Source of the DNA: Erwinia aphidicola
GTDB lineage: Bacteria > Pseudomonadota > Gammaproteobacteria > Enterobacterales > Enterobacteriaceae
DNA: 64,000 bases
NCBI RefSeq assembly: GCF_024169515.1
Contig: NZ_JAMKCQ010000001.1
Coordinates: forward strand, 1,240,001-1,304,000
Direction: 5' to 3'
Made by a program: the position numbers and the translations under genes. Every line of letters begins with the position of its first letter. The stretch's first letter is position 1. The notes under the pieces are model-generated. The model worked only from the letters and a program-made list of their open reading frames with translations, did not search any database and was not told the DNA's origin. Shown one piece after another: positions 1 to 7,300 of the stretch.

Positions 1-257
1 TGGTCTTCGGAAGCGATCACCGCCAGTGCCATCCACGGTGATATTTCATCCATCCCTACCCAGTCCGAGTGAGCAACATAGCTCCAGTTGCCGCTAAACC
101 AGGCACCCAGCTGCCGCTCAACCATCACGGCAGAAAATGGCACCGGAAGAAAAGCAAAGGCAATAATGCCGGTAAGCCATAAACCCAGTACGCTGAGAAC
201 GAGGCGAAGCAAACCCGATTTGATGCGTGCGGTGACGCTGTTATTACGACGACTCAT
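1..257 (-). CDS. mtgA: Monofunctional peptidoglycan glycosyltransferase MtgA, N-terminal part (cut by window edge)
   Basis: Only the first 85 codons are inside the window; the gene runs off the left edge. The reading frame starts at the ATG whose complement is 255-257. It encodes a short basic N-terminus (MSRRNNSV), one hydrophobic segment at about residues 17-38 that would anchor the protein in the inner membrane, and the beginning of a GT51 glycosyltransferase domain. The last visible residues, VIASED, are the start of the GT51 EDxxF motif, whose glutamate (E84) is the catalytic residue for polymerising lipid II into glycan strands. In E. coli elbB lies directly upstream on the same strand; here it is replaced by non-coding DNA. 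Identification rests on motif and position next to arcB. Confidence 0.85.
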   Translation of the reverse strand, partial: MSRRNNSVTARIKSGLLRLVLSVLGLWLTGIIAFAFLPVPFSAVMVERQLGAWFSGNWSYVAHSDWVGMDEISPWMALAVIASED

Positions 258-910
258 GCCAGAACCTGTTTTAAAAAATGATTAGTGCGGAAATACACCC
301 GAAATATCCGAATGCCTTTAGTTAAGCGATGTAACTGGAATCGGTTCCATCATGCCAGCTGATTTCGCTCTGTTATGCGCTGGACCTGACACAGGATGAA
401 AGCGTTACCACCTGATTGGTTCGCAGCGCTTATAAATTTCGCCCTGTCGTATTCGAAAACCGATCTGCTACAAAAGAAAATCACTCGCAAATGATGCCGG
501 TTTGACCGTTTTTTCACCCGCGGAGTGACGTCATCGCCATCGGATACCCTGCTGAACGGAGTCAGCTTTTGACTTATGCAGAAAGGCCCACTCAGGATTT
601 GTGCTAGCAGAAACCTAAACGTTTCGGAAAGGCTGTTTAAAAACACCTAAAAACAACCATAAAACATTGAGTTAGTAACACGTATTTGGCCAAATTCCAT
701 TACCGCATAAGCTTATGTGAAAATGGCCCTGCGGTAAAAAGTTTGCGTCAATCTGACTGGCGAAAAAAAAAGCACATATGGTCAAAAATAAGACAAATCC
801 GCAATCAATTGCATTCGTTACTTGACTGAGAAGTAAAATTAAGGTCTTCTATTTGCCAAGGCTGCTCCACATCACACATTTTAATGAATCTGGTAACATG
901 TGATGTGAGA
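258..910. other. Non-coding interval between mtgA and ArcZ; elbB absent
   Basis: About 650 bp with no convincing gene. A 98-codon open frame on the minus strand (350-646) resembles no family I know and is probably chance. In E. coli this space holds elbB, a DJ-1/PfpI-type protein of about 217 residues; I see no intact or decayed copy in any frame. The stretch 640-880 is AT-rich and probably contains upstream regulatory sequence for ArcZ. Confidence 0.6.
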
Positions 911-927
911 TTTGCTAGAGTAGTCCC

Positions 928-1061
928 TGAGCTTATTAGTGGTTCACCCAATACCAAATCTGCGCTCCCGACGATTCCTATCAGAATAGCGCAGGTTTCC
1001 AGTTTCCCTGGTGTTGGCGCAGTATTCGCGCACCCCGGCCTCGGTCGGGGTCATTTTTTTT
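928..1061 (+). ncRNA. arcZ: ArcZ (SraH/RyhA) Hfq-dependent small RNA
   Basis: The 3' part matches the E. coli ArcZ sRNA: the conserved block TTTCCCTGGTGTTGGCGCAG, then TATTCGCGC, then a GC-rich hairpin (1032-1050) and a T run ending at 1061. It lies in the same place as in E. coli, beside arcB on the opposite strand. ArcZ is an Hfq-binding RNA that is processed to a short 3' form; it activates rpoS translation and represses several mRNAs. In E. coli its transcription is repressed by phosphorylated ArcA. The 5' half differs strongly from E. coli. The start is estimated from a possible -10 box TAGAGT at 916-921, so the 5' end is uncertain by 10-20 nt. The terminator overlaps the arcB stop codon. 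Confidence 0.88.
1032..1061 (+). terminator. Rho-independent terminator of ArcZ, overlapping the arcB stop
   Basis: A hairpin of 9 bp (ACCCCGGCC pairing with GGTCGGGGT through one G-T) is followed on the plus strand by CATTTTTTTT. The arcB stop codon is at 1051-1053, so arcB coding DNA and the sRNA terminator share bases. Confidence 0.9.
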
Positions 1062-3390
1062 CAGCATCCGTAACCCATTGACGCAGTACTTCAACGTCAT
1101 TGCGCCACTCCTGTTTCAGCTCATCAATCCACTCCTGCACGTTATCCCACCATGCTGGCAGTTCCGGGCTTTGAATCTGTTTGGCAATCTGTTGTAAGTG
1201 AGTCAGACCGACCGATCCTGCAGCCCCTTTGATCTTGTGGCCCTCTTCGGCAATCCCTTTCTGATCGCGCGCCATCATGTTGGAATCCAGCACCTCCAGA
1301 TAGCCCGGCATCATCTGCTCAAACATCTCCAGACTCTGATGGATCAACTTCGGCCCGACCAGTTCGATATATTGCTCAAGCATTGGCACATCCAGCAGCG
1401 CCAGCTGTTTCTCATCCATGTCAATCTCCGTTGGGGTTGGCAGCTCGACTTCCTGATAATCCCAGTATTTTTTGATCATCGCCGTCAGCGCAGGCACCGC
1501 CAGCGGTTTGCTCAGCACATCGTCCATGCCGGCATCCAGGTATTCACGCTTGTCCTTGAGCACGTTAGCGGTCAGCGCCACCAGCGGCGGCAGCTGCTCA
1601 CCCGCGTGGAGCCGATGAATAGCACGCGCCACGTCCAGCCCGGTCATGTCCGGCAGCTGGATATCCAGCAGCACCAGGTCAAATTCATCCGGGTTGAACA
1701 TATCCAGCGCCGCCTGGCCGGTCATCGCCACTTCCACGCTGTTGCCGAGCTTCTCCAGCACGGAGCGCGCGACGACCACGTTCAGCTCAATATCTTCTAC
1801 CAGCAGCACATGCAGCGCAGGCAGCGGCAGGTCGTCTTCCGGCTGCTCATCCTCCACCTGTTCCGCGATACGCGGGGCGTTCAGCGTCAGGGTAAAGCAG
1901 GAGCCCTGGCCCGGGGCGCTACGCACGCTGATGTCTCCGCCCATGCTCTGCGCCAGGCGGCGGGATACGGCCAGCCCGATGCCGGTTCCGGTCGCCGGTT
2001 TGCCGCCGCGCTGATCCTTCACCTGGTAGTACATCGCGAAGATCTTATCCTGCTCGTCTTGCGGGATGCCCATGCCGGAGTCTTCAACCTCAAAGCGCAG
2101 GCAGTCATCCTCCAGGTAGCCAACGCGCACCACAATTTCGCCCTGCTGGGTAAATTTCACCGCGTTGCCGATCAGGTTCCACAGGATCTGACGCAGGCGC
2201 GTGCCGTCGGCAATAATTTTGTGCGGCAGCGGCAAGTCAGGCGCCAGTACAAACTTCAGCCCTTTCGGCTCCGCCAGCAGGCCGGAGAGGTTTTCCAGAT
2301 CGGCGAGGAAGCCGGTGAAGTCGATCGGCTGGTTATCCAGCTGCACTTTGCGCCGCTCGATTTTATCCATCTCAATCACGTCGTTGAAAATATTGCCGAG
2401 GGTGATCGCCGAGACGTGGATAGTTTTGAGGTATTTCAGCTGTTCCTGATTGAGATCGGTATCCAGCAGAATGCGGCTCAGACCGACAATGCCGTTAAGC
2501 GGCGTACGCAGCTCGTGGCTAATCGTAGAGATAAAGGTGGTCTTTTCCCTACTGGCGTTCTCTAACGCATCCTGATAGCGCTTACGCTCGGTTATATCGC
2601 GTCCAAAGCCCATCAGCCCACTGCGTTTGCCCACGCGATCGTAATAAGGCACTTTGCGGATCTCAAAACAAGCCTTGCGCCCGTCAGGATACTGCAACCA
2701 CTGCTCGTAGGTCAGGGAGACGTTGTGGCGGAACACTTTTTCGTCCGTTTCCAGCACTTTGGTGGCGGCATCGTCGTCATACACCTCTTTGGGTGTCAGG
2801 CCGATTAACTGCTTCTCACTTTTGCCGGTCAGCAGCTCCATCGCCCGGTTACAGCCGGAAAACTGCTGATCGCTGTTACGATAGAAAACCAGGTCGGGGG
2901 AAGCATCAAGGAACGAGCGAAGAAAGGAGGATTGCTGTTCCAGCTCAATCTGCGCCTCTTCACGCCGCGCCATCTCCTCTTTCAGCCGGGTCATCACCTG
3001 CAGGCGCGCCTCTTCGGCTTTGATACGGTCGGAAATCTCCTGATTGAGCTGGGTGATATTGCCCTGCATCTGCTGGTTCAGCTCAAGGTCGCGATTACGC
3101 ATCTCCTCCAGCTTATCCACCAGCCGTGACAGGCGCTGGCGCGACTCCTCCAGCTGCTCCACCACCACCGAGAGGAAATAGACCGCCCACGGGGTGATCA
3201 GCAGGCCGAAAAACACCGATCGCACCATATCAATGCTTTCGACGTGGCCGCGCAGCACCATGGTGACGGCCATCTGCACAATCATCGCCAGCACCACCAG
3301 CGCAGAGGCCAGCAGCAACGAGAAGCGCACCAGCCCCAGCTTCACCATCAAATCAACGTAGTACTGCGCTAATAAACGAATTTGTTTCAT
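1051..3390 (-). CDS. arcB: Anoxic redox sensor histidine kinase ArcB
   Basis: Tripartite hybrid kinase of the Arc system that phosphorylates ArcA when quinones are reduced. From the chosen ATG (complement of 3388-3390) the protein is 779 residues, against 778 in E. coli, and begins MKQIRLLAQYY as in E. coli. Visible parts: two membrane segments (about 20-78), a coiled-coil linker, a PAS domain (about 153-270) containing both redox-sensing cysteines C180 and C241, the HisKA box with H292 in SHELRTPLNG, the ATPase domain with DSGMGIP and GTGIGLA, a receiver domain with D576, and an HPt domain with H718 in GHKIKGAAGS. All phosphorelay residues are present, so it should be fully functional. The frame is open 31 codons further upstream, but that extension has no family support. 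yhcC, its usual upstream neighbour, is missing. Confidence 0.97.
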   Translation of the reverse strand: MKQIRLLAQYYVDLMVKLGLVRFSLLLASALVVLAMIVQMAVTMVLRGHVESIDMVRSVFFGLLITPWAVYFLSVVVEQLEESRQRLSRLVDKLEEMRNRDLELNQQMQGNITQLNQEISDRIKAEEARLQVMTRLKEEMARREEAQIELEQQSSFLRSFLDASPDLVFYRNSDQQFSGCNRAMELLTGKSEKQLIGLTPKEVYDDDAATKVLETDEKVFRHNVSLTYEQWLQYPDGRKACFEIRKVPYYDRVGKRSGLMGFGRDITERKRYQDALENASREKTTFISTISHELRTPLNGIVGLSRILLDTDLNQEQLKYLKTIHVSAITLGNIFNDVIEMDKIERRKVQLDNQPIDFTGFLADLENLSGLLAEPKGLKFVLAPDLPLPHKIIADGTRLRQILWNLIGNAVKFTQQGEIVVRVGYLEDDCLRFEVEDSGMGIPQDEQDKIFAMYYQVKDQRGGKPATGTGIGLAVSRRLAQSMGGDISVRSAPGQGSCFTLTLNAPRIAEQVEDEQPEDDLPLPALHVLLVEDIELNVVVARSVLEKLGNSVEVAMTGQAALDMFNPDEFDLVLLDIQLPDMTGLDVARAIHRLHAGEQLPPLVALTANVLKDKREYLDAGMDDVLSKPLAVPALTAMIKKYWDYQEVELPTPTEIDMDEKQLALLDVPMLEQYIELVGPKLIHQSLEMFEQMMPGYLEVLDSNMMARDQKGIAEEGHKIKGAAGSVGLTHLQQIAKQIQSPELPAWWDNVQEWIDELKQEWRNDVEVLRQWVTDAEKK

Positions 3391-4373
3391 AAAGGATCCC
3401 TTCCGCCTGATAGCCGCAATCATACCGGAATTGGACAAAAGACCAACGCACGATTGACCGCAGGACACTGCCAGCAGCTGCACGGTAATAGTGCAGCACC
3501 ACCCACAGGCGGCGGCCGCTTATGGCGGGATTATCGTCGCCGTCGGGCAACGGCTGCGGATCGCTGTTATCCCGCGCCAGGCACGCATTTCGTACGGATC
3601 AAAAAAGTTACGCCTTCGCATATTGACTAAATTTTATAACTGCATAATCTGTAGGGCCGCTGCCAGTTCGCCGCGCCATTCTCAGATGATGTTTTTCTTA
3701 GCGATGATGGAAATCACTCGCCTTCTTTTGTCTCATCCAAACGAATAACCATTCACAATTCATGAAATATTAATCACACCTGGCATGATTAATTTTACTA
3801 ATGACACCCCCTATTTTATTCAAATAACCCCACTAATTAAAAACAGTGCGTTCCTGCGGTTATACTCATTCTTACAGCACATTCTGCTGCCATTGCCTCC
3901 GGCACCAGCATGGTGCAGAGATTTGGCGCCTGCCCTATAGTGAGTCAGCTCACACTTCGCCCCCTGACAACTCCTGTTGAACAGCGTTAAAAATGGTGTT
4001 GATAACCATATATATCAATAAGATAACTCACACAAAGCGTCAAAAAGCATAAGTAAGAACGCTATTTGACCTGAGTACGCTTTACCGATAAGTTGGAAAT
4101 CCGCTGGAAGATTTCCTCAGGGGTCAGCGTCCTGGCATATCTATGCAGCAACCAGACTCCCTTGTGATGCAAGTTATCTCCACCCAGAGACCCGGAATTA
4201 AAGTGAGCGGTCCCCTTCAAGGATGTTTTAGAAAATATCTGGCGAAGGATGCCCGGATTCACGGTGTCCGTAACAAACAGCGGCAAAAATAGGATACAGA
4301 GCCTGGAGAGATGCCGAGCGCCCTCTGTGCCTGAAGAATAGTGGTAATGTCAAAGCAGTTAAGGAGGCCCTCG
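3391..4373. other. Long non-coding region upstream of the glutamate-synthase-like gene
   Basis: Nearly 1 kb without a supportable gene, between the divergently read arcB and the gltB-like gene. In E. coli the radical-SAM gene yhcC fills this position; none of the open frames here resembles it. Positions 3690-3860 are strongly AT-rich, which would suit Lrp, IHF or H-NS binding, as is known for E. coli gltBDF, but no exact site can be claimed. A possible promoter-like TTGATA lies near 4000. A stem ACAGAG/CTCTGT (4296-4328) sits in the presumed leader just before the ribosome binding site AAGGAGG (4361-4367). Confidence 0.5.
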
Positions 4374-7300
4374 ATGTCCAACTCAAAACCTTATCCTTAT
4401 GGACTGTACGATCCATCAAAAGACAGTGACAGTTGTGGTGTGGGTTTCATTACTCGTAAGGACGGCGAGCAAACTCATGAGGTTCTGCAAATGGCGCACA
4501 GCGCACTCTGCACCGTACCTCACCGTGGAGGCATGTCTGCTGAAGGCGTCGGTGACGGAGCCGGGGTGAACGTTGACCTCTCTCTGCACTTCTTCCGCAA
4601 AGTCACCGGGCTGCCGTTAGAGGCCGGTCGCTTTGGCGTGGGTAACTTCTTCGTACCGAAAGATGCTGCGCTGCGTGCCAACGCCGAGCGTCTGGTAGAA
4701 GAGACGCTGGCCACTTATGATCTTGCCATTATCATTAAGCGTGACATGCCGCTGGATACCAGCGTGCTGCGCCCGGCGGCGATCCCGTTCCAGCTGCCTA
4801 TCGTGCAGTGGGTGTTTACTGCCCCGGCCGATATCACCAACCAGATCGAATTCGAGAAGCGCATCTATCGCGCGCTGCTGGACATCGAAGCACGCGCCTT
4901 TACCGAAAGCGAATTTGGCGGTCTGTATCCGCTGTCGCTCTCTTCGCGCACTCAGGTATTTAAAGCACGCCTGAACTCAAACGAAGTGATCCCCTATTTC
5001 CAGGATCTGACCGATGCCGATCATCAGGTGCGCGGTCTGTTCTTCCATACCCGTTTCTCGACCAATACCGACCCGCATACCACCATGGCGCAGCCGTTCC
5101 GCCTGATGGCGCACAACGGCGAGCTGAATACCGACCGTAAAAACCGCATTGCGGAGTCGGCGCTGGCGCTGGCCCGTGGCAAGAAGATTGTGCGCCCGAA
5201 AGGCCAGTCCGACAGCTCACGCCTTGACCAGAGCATCCACAGCCGCCTGATGGAAGATAACCTCGACCTGATCACCGCCGTGGTCTCAATGATGCCGCCT
5301 GCGTGGGAAAATGACCCTTCACTGTCTGCGGAAGTGCGCGCGATGCTGGAGTACTTCTCCCTGTATGAAGAGAAGAATGACGGCCCGGCTGCGCTGATCT
5401 TCGGCAACGGTGAAGTGATTGGTGCCCGTCTGGACCGCCTGGGCCTGCGCCCGCTGCGTTCCGTTGAAACCGCCGAGTACATCGGTGCTATGTCTGAAGC
5501 CGGTCAGATCGCCTTCCCACCGGAGAGCGTGCTGCGCCGTGGCCGTATCGAAGCGGGCGGGATGCTGTATTACGATCACCGTGAAAAGCGCAGCTACACC
5601 ACGCTCGAAGCGCTGGAAAAACTGGCAGCGGTGGCGGATTACCCGGCGCTGCTGGCACAGTCGCGCGTCACCCTGGAAGAGCTGCCGGTGATCCCGGCGG
5701 AGCAGCAAGGCTCCCCACTGCGTTATAGCGGCGACCTCAAAACCTATCAGCGTTTTGTGGCGTACTACTACAACCAGGAAAGCTTCAAGTTCATGATGGA
5801 CCCGATGCTGACCACCGGCGCAGAGAAAATCTCCGCGATGGGCTACGGCAACGCCATCAACGCCCTGTCCGACCACGAAGGCGGCATGGCGCACTACTTC
5901 TCCCAGCGCTTTGCGCAGGTGACTAACCCGCCGCTCGACTCCATTCGTGAAGCCGACGGCATGACGCTGCGCGTGGCGCTGGGTGCCAAACCGCACCTCG
6001 GCCGCAGCAAAGGCAAGCAGATCGTGGTACCAAGCCCGATCCTGACCCACCTGGATATGCTGCAGCTGCGTGAGCAGACCGTTGCTCCGTACAAACGCTT
6101 TGAGATGCTTTACACCCCGGTAATTGGCGTGGACCCGCTGAATCGTGCCGCCAATGCGGACGCGCTGGAAAAAGCCATCGACGATTTAGCCCAGGAAGTG
6201 GTCGATTTCGCCCGCGAACAGGGCGGCATCGCGGTGATCACCGACCGCCACATCTCCTCAACCCGCGCCAGCATTCCCATGCTGCTGATGGTTTCCGCCA
6301 TTAACCAGCGCCTGGTGCAGGAAGGTCTGCGCCTCGACGTTTCGCTGGTGGTGGAGAGCGGCCAGAGTATCTCGTCACACCATATCGCGGCCACCCTTGG
6401 GTTTGGCGCTTCCGCGGTCTATCCGCTCGGCGTGCAGATGCGTGCGGAAGAGAAGTACGGTGAAGGCGAAGGCGGCAACAAAGCCTTTAAACGCTATGCC
6501 AAAGCCGCAGAAAAAGCGCTGATGAAAACCATGGGCAAAGTCGGCCTGTGTACCGTTGAGAGCTATAGCTGCGGTGAGTTCTTCGAGCCGAACTTCCTTG
6601 ATACTGAAGATCGCGTGCTGAAGAAGTACTTCCCGAACATCAAGACCCCGGTCGGCGGCGCAGGTTTTGCCAGCATCGCGCAGATGGCGGTGGACTGGCA
6701 TCAGAGCGCGTTGCGCATTCAAGGCGAAAACGAAGTGCCGCTGCTAGGCCTGTTTAAAGAGCGCGCGGAAGGGGCCGGCCACTCCTACGGCACCATCGCC
6801 GTGCGCACCTTCATCGATATGACCGAGCAGCCGATCCGCTTCGCCGACAAGCCGCGTGAGGAGGATAACTTTATCCGCCTGATGACGCTGGCCAAGCTGG
6901 ATAACGCTTTTAACATCAAAGCCAAATCCTTTAAGGACAGCAGCTTTGAGCGCATCCCGAACGAGGTGATCGATAACTTTGCTATCACCCCGGACTATCG
7001 TCAGTTCTCCAGCCTGATGCTGGAAGAGCGTAAACGCCGTCCTGCGGCGCTGCGTGACATTCTCGCCTTCCCGGCGGACCTGACCCACGTCGACAGCGAA
7101 GCCGAATTTACCCGTAAGCTGGGCCGTTACTCGCTGGTCAACAATGGCTTTGCGGTGCGCGGTATGGTGTGCCAGGCGGTCGAAGGCCGTGAAGGCCAGT
7201 TCACGCTGCGCCTGACCGATGCCATCGTCGGCCTGAAAAGCGAGCACGATCGCCTGACCACCCTGTCCGGCGTGCTGAAAAAACGCTTCGGTGATGCCAT

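Noticed and set aside
350..646. 98-codon minus-strand open frame between mtgA and ArcZ
   Set aside because: No recognisable family, no good ribosome binding site, unusual composition; probably chance in a non-coding gap. It does not resemble ElbB.
884..1081. 65-codon open frame across ArcZ
   Set aside because: It overlaps the sRNA and its terminator, which explain the conservation.
1198..2565. 455-codon plus-strand frame opposite arcB
   Set aside because: Shadow frame rich in His, Gln and Arg, without any domain, opposite a well-conserved kinase gene.
4100..4373. A riboswitch in the leader of the GOGAT-like gene
   Set aside because: Some hairpins can be drawn, but nothing matches a known riboswitch core that I recognise.
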